Shown here: positions 17,767-27,555 of the stretch, piece by piece | Layout: every line of letters begins with the position of its first letter | Numbering within the stretch: the first letter of the stretch is position 1 | Assembly (NCBI GenBank): GCA_041392475.1 | Contig: JAWKLZ010000001.1 | Coordinates: forward strand, 930,001-994,000 | Source of the DNA: Chitinophagales bacterium | GTDB taxonomy: Bacteria > Bacteroidota > Bacteroidia > Chitinophagales > UBA2359 | Direction of reading: 5' to 3' | Length of the DNA stretch: 64,000 nt | The notes under the pieces: generated by a model | Databases searched by the model: none | What the model was told of the DNA's origin: nothing | Seen by the model: the letters and a program-made list of their open reading frames with translations, nothing else | Made by a program: the position numbers and the translations under genes

Positions 17767-20700
17767 TTAAACACAACTATCAACAACCTTCCTCAAACTC
17801 CCTTCCGCATCCATCCACCAATTCGCCGAATAAATCCTCAAAACCTGAAAACCCAAACGCTCCAACTGAATTTCTCGGTACAAATCGTGCATATACGCCT
17901 CCGAACTTTTGTGAGCCTTACTACCGTCACATTCAATCGCCCAAATCGTCTGATTGAGTTCATTTTCAGCAGGTAAAACCGCAATATCTATTACAAAACC
18001 TCCACAGCAATAGTGTGTTTGAATACGTTCAGTAGCAATAAAATTCGCCAATCTTCTTGCTACCTCTTCAATAAAAGGAGAAGCTGCTTGATGCGAATAA
18101 TGGTTATATATTGGCTCAGGACAATGCGCTGCCAAAGTTTCCAAAATCGACTGCTTCAATTCCTGGTTTCCAATCGTCAAAGCCTTTGCATAACTGATAT
18201 AGGCATACAATGAAGTACGTCCCGTATTGCCTATTTCTGCTATCTGAACAGCATATTGATTGTAAAATTCAGACGGAATAGATGTCACCACATACACCTT
18301 TTGCTTGGCACGAGTCACAATCACATTCAGCAACTTATATCCTTTCGCCTGATTAATTGGCCCAAACAATTGCAGAAAACGTCCATCCTCTCTCCTACCA
18401 AAAGTGGTCGAAATAATAATCACATCCCTTTCATCACCTTGCACATTCTCCAAGTTTTTCACAAATAAACCTGCTGCTTCTAAAGCATTAATTTTTCGAG
18501 CTGCTACTTCATCTGCCAACTTCAATTCCTGCAAACACTCCAACAAATAGTTCCGTTGGTGCAAATTGAAGGTAGCCACCCCCACAGAAGGCACTTTGAT
18601 GATTTCCTCCGTTTCTGTTTCTCGTTTGTCGTCCACCGTCTGTCGTCCACCATCCACTATTTCCAACAACAATTGCAGTACACGCTCCGCCTCGTCTTTG
18701 TTAATATTTCTGTCGTAAAGTCCATCTACTTCAATTAGTTCAATAGCTTGATAATCTTTCATAGCAGGCATCGGCACCAAGCGAGAACCATAAAAAGCAG
18801 CATTCGAAAATGCAATCAAATCGGGGTGTCGGCTGCGGTAGTGAAAATCCAAAAAAGAGCGTTGATATCCCATATCTTCTGCATACTCCAAAAGTGATTC
18901 TTTTTCGGCGAGGTCGGTATCATCGCTATCAATCATCTCAAAATCAGTCGTTTCTTCATCTGCTTCTGTCCAATCAATCAACATCGTTTTGCTACTGGCA
19001 AAATAGCTCGTTGGCGGCATCTGATGCGTATCACCCGACACCACCTTGTGCCGTCCACGCATCAAAGCAGCAAAAGTATCTTCCAATCGCAACTGACTCG
19101 CTTCATCAAAAATCACCAAGTCAAACAAGTTCTGCTTCAATGGAATAATCGAACTACAAACCACTGGATTGACCAAAGTGACTGGAAAAAAATCAGTAAA
19201 TAAGTCAAAATCGGCATTGATGATTTTTCGAAGCGAATTTCGGCGTTCTCCTTTCGAGCCACGTTTGTTATACAATCGTTTCACACTTGTATGCGTAGCT
19301 CTATCATTGAATTTACGCACCGATTTATGTTGGTAACGGTGCCATGCCCGTAGTATCTTGGGAATTTGCAGTTCTTCTATGCTTTTCATATATGCCCGCA
19401 GACTTTTCAAAGTCTGATCATCTTTCGGCGTTTCGGTGCTTTCATTTCTCGCCAAAGTCCAATGAAAATACCAGCCTTCAAAAGCGATTTGCCAATCACT
19501 GGGCTGAATCTGTATCAACGCCTTCAAAACCGATTGCTGCAAGGCATGACAGTTGAGGTAAAAATATTGCCATTTAGCGAAAGAAACATAAGCATTGAAG
19601 TTTTGCTGTATTTCTGATAAATGATTTACCAGCCATTGAAGGTTAATCATTTGCGACTTCAACCTCTCATCTCCTTCCACGATTTGTGCCTGCAAAAAAT
19701 CGGCTTCATTGATAGCTTCAATATGTTCTTGGTAGTGACTTTGTACCATTGCTAGTGATTCGTCCATTTCGATAGGAGGCTGAATATTTTGGCCGCTCAA
19801 ATCATCGGCATAGTTTTCAATCCATTTCGGAAACTCCGATTTCCAAGTTTCTAAAGAAGCCACAAAAATGGCGACATTTTCCTTCAATTGACTGAAGGTA
19901 AATACTTCTTCCTCTCCTACTTCTGTAAATGTATGGTCAAAATATTTGGTCTCATTCCATTTACTTTTAATTTCAAAGTAATCTCCAATACATTGTTTTT
20001 GTTCTTGCAGAATTTGTTGGTGCTTACCACTGAAAACAGCCAATACTTTCACCCCAAAATGTGTCATTCCACTTGTTTGGTCAAAGTTGTCCTTATACAA
20101 TTGAAGGTTTTGCTGCAATCTGTTTTGCAGTGCATCCGTCTTTCCCTTCAAAGAATGGAAGATTGTTTCATATTGATTTTGAAGCTTTTGAATATACTCT
20201 CTTCTTATTTTTTGAAGTTCAGCAAGCAATCTTTCTATTTCGGGAACAAAACGCTTTAACTGTTTTTCGACATAAAAACGGGCTTCTGCTGGTTTTTCAC
20301 TTTGATACAGTCGCTTGCTGATTCGCTGCAATGGATGAGATTGAAGAGCAGTCCAAATATTGATGGAAAAAAGATTGTTTTTCTGATTTTCAAGAGGAAT
20401 ATTGGCAAAGAGTGGTTGAGATTGTTGAATCGCTTCTAAGAGACTCAAATATTCGTTGTAGGCAAACTCAAAACTCGCCGTATTCAACAATTCATCTAAG
20501 GCTGCAATTTTGTTTTCCTGCTCAACTCGCTTCAAAAACAGCCCTACCAAATCTGTCCAATTATATGCGCCCAAACGTTCACGCCCCAAAAAATGGTGAT
20601 GGCCATTGACGATTTCTTTGGCTTTTCGTGCTTGCGCCAAAACATGCTGGTACTGAAACTCTTCAAAGGTTGGCATCTCGGCTTTTCGGTCAATGCGGTC

Positions 20701-21912
20701 CCGCACTGAGTCCACTACTTTTGTACGGTCTTTGGAGATGTCTTCAATGATAATGGTCAAATCTTGCAGCCCTAAGCGGTGCAGATTATTTTGGATAACC
20801 TCCAGAGCCGTTCGTTTTTCACAAACCACCAAACATTTCGCCCCGTTTTCTAAAGCATTGAGGATAAGAGCCGTTAGAGATTGACTCTTGCCTGTACCGG
20901 GTGGTCCTTGGATAATTTTTAAGGGAGACTTGGCAAGTGTATTGATGATTGCTTGCTGCGAAGGATCGGTGGCTATTCCTACAAATGTCGATTTTTGAAA
21001 GGAGATTTCTGCTGTTTTGTATTTGTCGTATAGTATATCGCTTTGCTCTAAAGAGTTCTCAAGATTGCGAATTTCGGTATGCAAATCAGGATTTTCTCGT
21101 TCAACCAGTTCTGGTGATTGCAGTCGCATCAATTGATCTATATCTTTGATAATCGGCTGCTTTTGTGTTTTAAAAATCCCAAATACTCCTGCCCAGCGAA
21201 TGGTGGGTTTCTTTAAGTCAATGTGCTTTATCGTATCACTTCCTGGGCAAGGTGTGACGATAGCACTGAAATGTTCTTCTTCGGCGTTGAACTGCTTCAA
21301 TATTTGGTTGGCAATGTCAACTAGTTCGCTTTCATCAATTTTGGAGTCGTCCAAAAATTCTTCTGCAATGTTTTGAAGCGTAATATTTTCGTCTTTTTCG
21401 ATGTGGGCAATGAGCATTTGATTGACCAAAATGGGGTAATCTTCTTCTCTGCGAATAGTCCACTTATAAGCCTGCGTTGCCGATTTTTCGATGTCTAAAT
21501 ACCAAATCAAAACTGGGGCTTTGATGATGCGCTTTGGGTCGCTTCGATCTCGCTTCAATAGGATGGGATAACCAAATGCAAAGGGTTTCACACCATGTTC
21601 TAAAAAATTATCGTTGTTTTCGTAGGTAATTGCGTTCAAGCGTTTGTTGAGTAGAAGCAATGTTTTGCTTTCATCTTCTTCGAGTTGTTCGATGCGTTTT
21701 TCGGCATTGCGGTATTCCAAATGAAAAGTGAATTTGGATTTGGTGAGCAGGGTTTCGATGAATTTTTGGGGTAAATTGGCTTGCAGCACTTCTATGTCCT
21801 TCAAATCCAAACGGTTCAGTTGACGACTTGGCAATACATTCAGGTGTATCGAACGCCGATTACCAACAGTCAGTTTTTGTTTGAGTATTTGCAAAAATTT
21901 AGAGTCGGACAT
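17767..21912 (-). CDS. superfamily 1 helicase with C-terminal Vsr/MTES_1575-like nuclease
   Basis: 1,381 residues. The N-terminal part (1-310) resembles DUF4011-type extensions. The helicase core begins with Walker A GPPGTGKSQ (336-344) and an LVVCEKRTALEVI block. A long helical insertion (about 420-880) separates it from Walker B LVIFDEASQ (near 935), followed by GDTHQMPPTSYF, DFHYRSRHPDLI and, near 1170-1200, NVQGDERDVIIISTTFG and NVIVTRAKQKVYVVTS. This is the UPF1/DNA2 (AAA_11/AAA_12) order. The last 100 residues hold FVIDIAVLP, IWAIECDGSKAH, LERLGFQVLRIYSANWW, a PD-(D/E)xK-like Vsr/MTES_1575 nuclease with D, E-x-D and R. Related helicase-nuclease fusions occur among anti-phage proteins, but here it stands alone. 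Role inferred. Confidence 0.85.
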   Translation of the reverse strand: MSDSKFLQILKQKLTVGNRRSIHLNVLPSRQLNRLDLKDIEVLQANLPQKFIETLLTKSKFTFHLEYRNAEKRIEQLEEDESKTLLLLNKRLNAITYENNDNFLEHGVKPFAFGYPILLKRDRSDPKRIIKAPVLIWYLDIEKSATQAYKWTIRREEDYPILVNQMLIAHIEKDENITLQNIAEEFLDDSKIDESELVDIANQILKQFNAEEEHFSAIVTPCPGSDTIKHIDLKKPTIRWAGVFGIFKTQKQPIIKDIDQLMRLQSPELVERENPDLHTEIRNLENSLEQSDILYDKYKTAEISFQKSTFVGIATDPSQQAIINTLAKSPLKIIQGPPGTGKSQSLTALILNALENGAKCLVVCEKRTALEVIQNNLHRLGLQDLTIIIEDISKDRTKVVDSVRDRIDRKAEMPTFEEFQYQHVLAQARKAKEIVNGHHHFLGRERLGAYNWTDLVGLFLKRVEQENKIAALDELLNTASFEFAYNEYLSLLEAIQQSQPLFANIPLENQKNNLFSINIWTALQSHPLQRISKRLYQSEKPAEARFYVEKQLKRFVPEIERLLAELQKIRREYIQKLQNQYETIFHSLKGKTDALQNRLQQNLQLYKDNFDQTSGMTHFGVKVLAVFSGKHQQILQEQKQCIGDYFEIKSKWNETKYFDHTFTEVGEEEVFTFSQLKENVAIFVASLETWKSEFPKWIENYADDLSGQNIQPPIEMDESLAMVQSHYQEHIEAINEADFLQAQIVEGDERLKSQMINLQWLVNHLSEIQQNFNAYVSFAKWQYFYLNCHALQQSVLKALIQIQPSDWQIAFEGWYFHWTLARNESTETPKDDQTLKSLRAYMKSIEELQIPKILRAWHRYQHKSVRKFNDRATHTSVKRLYNKRGSKGERRNSLRKIINADFDLFTDFFPVTLVNPVVCSSIIPLKQNLFDLVIFDEASQLRLEDTFAALMRGRHKVVSGDTHQMPPTSYFASSKTMLIDWTEADEETTDFEMIDSDDTDLAEKESLLEYAEDMGYQRSFLDFHYRSRHPDLIAFSNAAFYGSRLVPMPAMKDYQAIELIEVDGLYDRNINKDEAERVLQLLLEIVDGGRQTVDDKRETETEEIIKVPSVGVATFNLHQRNYLLECLQELKLADEVAARKINALEAAGLFVKNLENVQGDERDVIIISTTFGRREDGRFLQLFGPINQAKGYKLLNVIVTRAKQKVYVVTSIPSEFYNQYAVQIAEIGNTGRTSLYAYISYAKALTIGNQELKQSILETLAAHCPEPIYNHYSHQAASPFIEEVARRLANFIATERIQTHYCCGGFVIDIAVLPAENELNQTIWAIECDGSKAHKSSEAYMHDLYREIQLERLGFQVLRIYSANWWMDAEGSLRKVVDSCV

Positions 21913-22051
21913 TTGTTGTTGTTGTGTTTGGGGTCTATGTGCTTGTTTTAGGTGTTCAAGTGCCTATGTGAATCATAAGGATTTGGATAGGTAAATTAAA
22001 TAAAATTGTGTGCTTATTGAAGTGTTTGACCATTCTTTTGATATTTACCCT

Positions 22052-22059
22052 TATTTTTG
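22052..22059 (+). promoter_or_regulatory. candidate -7 element for proC
   Basis: TATTTTTG matches TAnnTTTG, 30 bases before the proC ATG. The nearest TTTG upstream (22025-22028) leaves a 23-base spacer, a little long. Confidence 0.35.
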
Positions 22060-22089
22060 CCGAATTTTTAATGAAACCAGTAGAAGAAT

Positions 22090-22893
22090 ATGAAAATTCT
22101 AATCATTGGCGGTGGCAACATGGGTACAACCTTTGCTCAAAGTTTTTTGGCTGCCCACATTATCCGCCCAAAGGATTTGATGATACTTGAAAAGAATGAG
22201 GAGCGACTGCAATTTTTACGCACCGCCGAGATTGGTACTATCTACGACGAAGCGGGTGACTATATACACGATGTAGATTTGTTGGTTTTGGCTGTGAAAC
22301 CTCAAAATACGGCTGATTTGTTTCCTGTCATTCGACCTTACTTAAATCCCGAACAGCTGGTACTTTCCATTATGGCGGGAGTTCAAATGTCGAGCATTGA
22401 AGAAGCTTTGGGCGTAAAGAAAGTGATTCGTGCAATGCCTAATTTACCTGCTCAGGTCGGCATGGGAATGACGGCTTTTACGGCTCGGGAGGAGGTCAAC
22501 CGAAAGGAACTGATTGAAGTCCAGAATCTTTTAAGTACTACTGGAAGAGCGATTTATTTTGAAGAAGAATCCATGTTGGATGCGGCTACAGCTATTTCAG
22601 GCAGTGGACCTGCCTATGTTTTTTACTTTATGAAGTCCATGATTGCTGCGGCAGAGAAATTGGGTTTTTCGGAAACACACGCCGAATTGTTGGTTTGGCA
22701 GACTTTTATGGGGGCAGTTCACCTTCACAACAAAAATAGTATTTCGCCACAAGAATGGATCAAACGGGTTTCTTCAAAAGGAGGAACGACAGAGGCTGCG
22801 GTGAATGTTTTTGAAGAACGAAAATTGGGAGATGCGATTCAAGAGGGTGTTTTTGCGGCTTTTAAACGATCGGTGGAGTTAGGGAGTAAATAG
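22090..22893 (+). CDS. proC: pyrroline-5-carboxylate reductase
   Basis: 267 residues, the usual length. It catalyses the last step of proline synthesis, reducing 1-pyrroline-5-carboxylate with NAD(P)H in the cytosol. The N-terminal Rossmann motif is IIGGGNMG. Also visible are LAVKPQ, SIMAGVQ, VIRAMPNLPAQVGMGMTAF, and the family signature in the C-terminal helical domain: AISGSGPAYVFYFMKSMIAAAEKLG and VSSKGGTTEAAVNVFE. It is a single gene, not next to other proline genes. Confidence 0.95.
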   Translation: MKILIIGGGNMGTTFAQSFLAAHIIRPKDLMILEKNEERLQFLRTAEIGTIYDEAGDYIHDVDLLVLAVKPQNTADLFPVIRPYLNPEQLVLSIMAGVQMSSIEEALGVKKVIRAMPNLPAQVGMGMTAFTAREEVNRKELIEVQNLLSTTGRAIYFEEESMLDAATAISGSGPAYVFYFMKSMIAAAEKLGFSETHAELLVWQTFMGAVHLHNKNSISPQEWIKRVSSKGGTTEAAVNVFEERKLGDAIQEGVFAAFKRSVELGSK

Positions 22894-23170
22894 TGATTGT
22901 TAAATTAATGCCTGGTGATTGGTTTTCAAAACTATTAATTTCCAGTTCTTTGTGCAAAAAACAAGTTACTACTTATTTGGTTTATACTGCATTAGCAGTA
23001 AATTAAAATTTCTCAAACACACTGCTACAAAGTTATTTGAAGAATTTTAATTGCTAAGAAAAAGATGGCTCACCACTTAGATTGAATACACGACTGACGT
23101 TGAACGGAATTTGAACGCTGAGGTTGTTTGGAGTCAATAGCGAAAACTTTGTCAACGGTTGAAGTTAAAC

Positions 23171-23213
23171 AAAAAAAGTGCATTGTATTTTTACTTCAAA
23201 AACACAATGCACT
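23171..23213 (-). terminator. terminator of mdh
   Basis: Perfect 10-base stem (agtgcattgt 23177-23186 / 23204-23213), loop of 17. Read on the minus strand it is followed by seven T residues. It is the only clear structure in the 394-base gap between proC and mdh. The rest (22894-23170 and 23214-23287) shows no ORF I would trust. Confidence 0.7.
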
Positions 23214-23287
23214 CACTTTCAATATTCCACGCAAAAAGACATCAATTTGTCTATCTTACGTCTAATATTTTTTGTCTTAGATCTAAT

Positions 23288-24223
23288 CTAGAACAATTTC
23301 ATATCGTCCAATACTTTCATCACGTCACGAACATGACCTGCTGAAGTATTCATCATTTCCATTTCTTCCTCGTTTAGATCCAATTCGAGAATCTTTTCGA
23401 TACCGTTTTTACCCAACAATACAGGCACACCTAGGTAAATTTCCTTCATTCCATATTCACCATCCAACCAAGCACAACAAGGGAAAATGCGTTTTTCATC
23501 TTTAGCAATGGTCTCTACCATTTGAGCAGCAGCAGCACCTGGCGCATACCATGCAGAAGTTCCCATCAATTGAACCAATTCTCCACCCCCTTTTTTTGTT
23601 CTGTCGATAATGGCATTCAATTTTTCTTCCCCTACCAATTCGGTAACAGGAATACCAGAAACGGTTGTATAACGAGGTAATGGAACCATGGTATCACCAT
23701 GTCCGCCCATCAAAACTGCTTGAATATCTCTTGGAGAAACACCAATTTCGGTAGCCAAAAATGCACGATAACGAGCGGTGTCCAAAATTCCTGCCATTCC
23801 AAAGACCTTGTTAGAAGGCAATTTTGAAGTCAGGTAAGAACAGTAACTCATTACATCCAAAGGATTTGCAACAATAATGATGATGGTATTCGGAGAATGT
23901 TTCACCACATTTTCGGTCACTGTTTTCACGATTTTGGCGTTGATTCCAATTAAATCGTCACGGCTCATCCCTGGCTTGCGAGGTACACCTGAAGTAATTA
24001 CAGTTACATCAGAACCCGCTGTTGCAGCATAGTCATTTGTCACACCAACGGTAGCAGTACTATAGGAATTGATGGCTGATGTTTGCCAAATATCCAAAGC
24101 TTTACCCTCAGCTACCCCTTCTTTAATATCCAATAAAACCACTTCTTTTGCATAATTGCCATGTGCGACAACGTTGGCAACTGTAGCCCCAACATTACCT
24201 GCACCAATCACAGAAACCTTCAT
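23288..24223 (-). CDS. mdh: malate dehydrogenase
   Basis: 311 residues, of the LDH-like tetrameric MDH type common in Bacteroidota. It oxidises malate to oxaloacetate with NAD in the TCA cycle. Nucleotide-binding motif VIGAGNVG (5-12). Substrate-binding arginines sit in the mobile loop PRKPGMSR (Arg 82 and 88); Arg 82 is the residue that favours malate over lactate. VANPLDVM, the catalytic pair Asp 148/His 175 (LDTARYR and MGGHGDTMVP) and the GTSAWYAPGAA region are intact. A single gene with its own promoter and terminator. Confidence 0.95.
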   Translation of the reverse strand: MKVSVIGAGNVGATVANVVAHGNYAKEVVLLDIKEGVAEGKALDIWQTSAINSYSTATVGVTNDYAATAGSDVTVITSGVPRKPGMSRDDLIGINAKIVKTVTENVVKHSPNTIIIIVANPLDVMSYCSYLTSKLPSNKVFGMAGILDTARYRAFLATEIGVSPRDIQAVLMGGHGDTMVPLPRYTTVSGIPVTELVGEEKLNAIIDRTKKGGGELVQLMGTSAWYAPGAAAAQMVETIAKDEKRIFPCCAWLDGEYGMKEIYLGVPVLLGKNGIEKILELDLNEEEMEMMNTSAGHVRDVMKVLDDMKLF

Positions 24224-24287
24224 AAGAGAATAATTTTTATTTATATAATAGATAAAATTTACTTTATCGTTTTCTTAACAGAAAACA

Positions 24288-24295
24288 CAAAGGTA
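24288..24295 (-). promoter_or_regulatory. candidate -7 element for mdh
   Basis: The minus strand reads TACCTTTG, with a TTTG at 24319-24322 (23-base spacer). It predicts a leader of about 60 bases. Confidence 0.45.
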
Positions 24296-24322
24296 CGAAA
24301 TCAATGAAAATTAAGAGGCAAA

Positions 24323-25645
24323 TTATTTCCCAATTTCAGGGGTATTTCCCTCTTCTCCAATTTTTGGTTCTTTGTAGCGCACCACCAACTTATATTTGTC
24401 GTTATTCATCAACAAAGGAAAATACAACTGCTCAAATACCAATTGCGTACTTGTTTCTGCTTGCTTCAAAATCCCTTCCCCAATAGCCTTTTCTACCGCC
24501 ATTTTTTTACCTTCTTTGATCAATGCAGTAATTTCATCTCCTTCCAAACTTTTGCTAAAAAACTCATTGACACTCTTCACATTGAAGTCAATATCGGTGG
24601 TCAATACTTTGGGAGGTGCAACAGTAATGACAATGTAATTTTGAACAACAGAATCTTCTTGTTCTTGAATCACACTTGCTTTGAAGTATTGATCCAAATC
24701 AATGCCTGCCCCCACTTTTGCATTCACTTTGAAATCAATATTGGCATCAAAAGCCAAGGCATCAAAACCCAAAACGTCCCGCTTGAAGGTTTCCTTGATA
24801 TTGATAGTCACTTCATCTTCAACGGTCAATAGTTTTTTGACCAGTTCTCGATGGTGTTTGCTCACCACCAAACTTTCATTGAAGTCCACAACTGTTGCGT
24901 ATTCGTCAAAGAGTTCTGCAACGAGGGCAAAGGAATTTTTGGCAATGATATTGCAAATATCATCGGCTATGTCGTCCAACAATTTAGGCGTAATTTCGGT
25001 ATCTGTATCCAAACGCATTTCGTTTTTTCGCACCACAATTTTGCCCGCCTGAATCAAGCTGCTTGCCAATTTTCGCTTTTGAAGTGGATTCAGCAAAGCT
25101 ACCAAATCGCAGGTATAGCCACTGATACTTTGCACAAATTGGCTGGCAAGTTTGCGAGTAGATACGTTTTTTTCGAGGAGGTTGGTCAGAGGTGTAAAGT
25201 CTTTTTCTATCTTTTTGGCGAGTTCTTTATGAATCGTTTGATAAGCTGCTACAATGCTATCGCTTTCTTGCTTCGAAAAACTTTCAAAATTGACGATGCT
25301 CTTCAAAATGGTTCTGTTCATCGTGTCCACCAAACTATCTACGGGGGCTTTGTATTTTTTTTGATGCAATTTATTGACCACATATTGATAGGGCAAATAG
25401 GTCTGCTGATTTTCATCGACCAACAAATGTAAGGCTCCTTTGTGTGCTAAGTAAATCAACTCACGAGCATCCAACATGGCATTGTCATACCCCAAAGTAA
25501 AACCATTGGCTTCACCTTCTTCTATGCCCACCTCATGTCCTTTTTTGTAACCCATTTCTTTGCCTATTCCAAAGAACATGACGCTCAAAAGAGGAATCAA
25601 CACCAACAAAGGAATTACAAATTTTATAGGGATATTTTTTTGCAT
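24323..25645 (-). CDS. membrane-anchored protein with DUF4230-like C-terminal part
   Basis: 440 residues. One N-terminal membrane helix (about 8-28, KFVIPLLVLIPLLSVMFFGI) is followed by a Gly-spaced linker (GKEMGYKKGHEVGIEEGE), a helical middle, and a C-terminal half. In the latter, KVGAGIDLDQYF, YIVITVAPPKVLTTDID and AIGEGILKQAETSTQLVFEQL recall DUF4230 (AGIDLSK, I.LP.P.I...ID, GIL..A). The bulk should be periplasmic. Function unknown; the family match is from memory. It lies downstream of the PhoD-like gene on the same strand, separated by a palindromic repeat, so probably a separate transcript. Confidence 0.6.
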   Translation of the reverse strand: MQKNIPIKFVIPLLVLIPLLSVMFFGIGKEMGYKKGHEVGIEEGEANGFTLGYDNAMLDARELIYLAHKGALHLLVDENQQTYLPYQYVVNKLHQKKYKAPVDSLVDTMNRTILKSIVNFESFSKQESDSIVAAYQTIHKELAKKIEKDFTPLTNLLEKNVSTRKLASQFVQSISGYTCDLVALLNPLQKRKLASSLIQAGKIVVRKNEMRLDTDTEITPKLLDDIADDICNIIAKNSFALVAELFDEYATVVDFNESLVVSKHHRELVKKLLTVEDEVTINIKETFKRDVLGFDALAFDANIDFKVNAKVGAGIDLDQYFKASVIQEQEDSVVQNYIVITVAPPKVLTTDIDFNVKSVNEFFSKSLEGDEITALIKEGKKMAVEKAIGEGILKQAETSTQLVFEQLYFPLLMNNDKYKLVVRYKEPKIGEEGNTPEIGK

Positions 25646-25727
25646 AAAGCAGGGTTCATTTTAGGTAAAACTTCAACTATTTGTTGCTTTAACAACAACG
25701 AAAAAATAACTTCTTCAATTGATACAA

Positions 25728-25806
25728 AGACTTTTGTAGTTTTCTGTTTGATAGAAAGTTGATTTTTTTCGTTCTGGTAAATCTTTAAATTAAACTACAA
25801 AAGTCT
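25728..25806. repeat. dispersed palindromic repeat, copy 2
   Basis: Perfect 15-base arms agacttttgtagttt (25728-25742) and its complement (25792-25806) around 49 bases. Compared with the copies at 11138 and 57155, the cgg/ccg triplet of the stem is ttg/caa here on both arms, so pairing is kept. It starts 39 bases after the stop of the PhoD-like gene. Confidence 0.7.
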
Positions 25807-25844
25807 AAATCGGAGGCTTATTTTTTATGCGTTACTTAATTTAA

Positions 25845-27203
25845 TCACTTGCTTTCCAACTGCAAATCTTCCATTTTCAACATTTTTTTCCAACGTTCTT
25901 TTCCCGTTTTGTCAAATGCTTGAATCGTCAATTCACGTTTTTTTCGCTTTCCTTCAATGCTGATTTTGATGTAATTGTGCTCTGGTAAAATCGTTTCTTT
26001 GATAACAGTCGGATGTTTGACCTCATCCGATTGCAACACGCTACTATAGGTGCCTGCGGTCAAGGGCGAACAGGTGATGTCTCTCAAAGGATAAAAACCT
26101 TCTTGTGGTTTGATTTCAATTACTTCGGTGAAATGTCTATCGCCTGTCAGAAAAATCACTCCTTCAATTTTGTGTTCTGTAATGAAAGCCAGCAATTCTT
26201 TTTGCTCTTTTTCATACTGCAACATACATTCCGATTTGCTAGCGAGGTTCAATATTTGATTACCACTTGCAACAAACTTGAAGGTCGCCAATGAGGATAA
26301 AAGACTGTTTTTCAACCATTCCATCTGTTTGTTCCCCAAATAATCTTTTTCAGGATTATCGTTTGCCAAATCTTCGGGCGAACGGTGATAGCGATTATCA
26401 AGCAAGAAAAATTCAGAATCGGCAAAGGTAAATTTGCTGTAAATTCCAGCATTGTCTGCTTCTCCATAGGTGCGGTTTCCCCAATAATCTTTGAAGGATT
26501 GCAAGGTTATTTCCTTCAATTCAAAGGATTTGTTGGAATCATTGGGACCAAAATCGTGGTCATCCCATATTGCATAATGCGGCATTTTTGCCCAAAAAGC
26601 TTGTAGGTCGGGATGCTTACGGGTGTGGTGAAAACGGTATTGTATGCCATATTCTGAACTCCAATCTGCTTCTCTCAAATAGGTATTATCACCCAACCAA
26701 AGCATGAAATCGGCATTTTCTTGTGACATCGGTTTGAAGATTTCCGTTCCCTTACCATACGGCTCACCCGGTCGGTCGTAAGGCTCATCATTGATATAGA
26801 CACATGAACCCATCAAAAAAGAAAATTTAGGTGGGTCTTCTCGCCATTCCCACAGTTTTTTGGTGTGAAATTGAAGTGGATAACTAAAATTTTGCAACTC
26901 TTTGTTCAGAAAAATAGCGTATTCATACTGGGTATCCATGTCCAGTCCTACAATTTCTATTTTGATAGGATTGAAGGTTTTACCCAATTCTCCTTTGTAG
27001 TTAACCAACTGTTGTTTGATCGGTTCGTCACTTTTCCAATATGTCAAACTTACTTCTTCGACTTCAGAACTGACTTCTAACCAAATCAAAACTTCTCGGT
27101 GTTCGGAGTAACCCAGCATTGGGCCAGAAATTAGGGTGTTCTGAGCATTTGCAGTGAAAAATGTAATCCAAAATAGGCTGAATAGTAAAATAAAATTTCT
27201 CAT
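25845..27203 (-). CDS. PhoD-like alkaline phosphatase family protein
   Basis: 452 residues. Signal peptide (MRNFILLFSLFWITFF, cut after ANA), an N-terminal beta-sandwich (about 25-120), then a metallophosphatase domain. Metal-site blocks: FLMGSCVY, FMLWLGDNTYLREADW, AIWDDHDFGPNDSNK and, near the end, FLTGDRHFTEVIE. These are the Fe/Ca-type PhoD motifs (GD-N-Y, W-DDHD, GDRH). The product is exported and would hydrolyse phosphomonoesters or phosphodiesters outside the cytoplasm. No T9SS sorting domain; no Pho-regulon neighbours. Confidence 0.85.
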   Translation of the reverse strand: MRNFILLFSLFWITFFTANAQNTLISGPMLGYSEHREVLIWLEVSSEVEEVSLTYWKSDEPIKQQLVNYKGELGKTFNPIKIEIVGLDMDTQYEYAIFLNKELQNFSYPLQFHTKKLWEWREDPPKFSFLMGSCVYINDEPYDRPGEPYGKGTEIFKPMSQENADFMLWLGDNTYLREADWSSEYGIQYRFHHTRKHPDLQAFWAKMPHYAIWDDHDFGPNDSNKSFELKEITLQSFKDYWGNRTYGEADNAGIYSKFTFADSEFFLLDNRYHRSPEDLANDNPEKDYLGNKQMEWLKNSLLSSLATFKFVASGNQILNLASKSECMLQYEKEQKELLAFITEHKIEGVIFLTGDRHFTEVIEIKPQEGFYPLRDITCSPLTAGTYSSVLQSDEVKHPTVIKETILPEHNYIKISIEGKRKKRELTIQAFDKTGKERWKKMLKMEDLQLESK

Positions 27204-27240
27204 CTGAAGCAGTTAATTTATGAAACCAATAGTAGTGTTG

Positions 27241-27248
27241 CAAATGTA
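27241..27248 (-). promoter_or_regulatory. candidate -7 element for the PhoD-like gene
   Basis: The minus strand reads TACATTTG, 38 bases before the start. The -33 is poor. Confidence 0.45.
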
Positions 27249-27465
27249 GGGTTTTTACTATTAAGCAGCCGTTAAGAAATGTAGTGAAAATTTCTGTATT
27301 CACATCTCTTCATTTGAAGTATGTTTACACCAATTTTGTTTTTGAACAAATACATAAATACAATATAAAAATAATATTATGTAATTTATTGTTTATGAAA
27401 CATTTAAAATCCATCCTAATTTCCTATTCTTAGCAAGAATTAAGCATAAGCCTCTAAAAATGTAA

Positions 27466-27496
27466 TTGTCAATGCCAAACAATTGCGCTACATTTG
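27466..27496 (+). promoter_or_regulatory. promoter of the outer-membrane protein gene
   Basis: -33 TTG at 27466-27468, 20-base spacer, and a perfect -7 TACATTTG at 27489-27496. Start about 27502, leader about 54 bases. This is the only feature I see in the 352-base gap besides the opposite-strand element at 27241. Confidence 0.65.
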
Positions 27497-27555
27497 CATC
27501 ATAATAATAAATAACGATAAATCATTTTTTAACCTCCTATTAAAACCATTTAATT

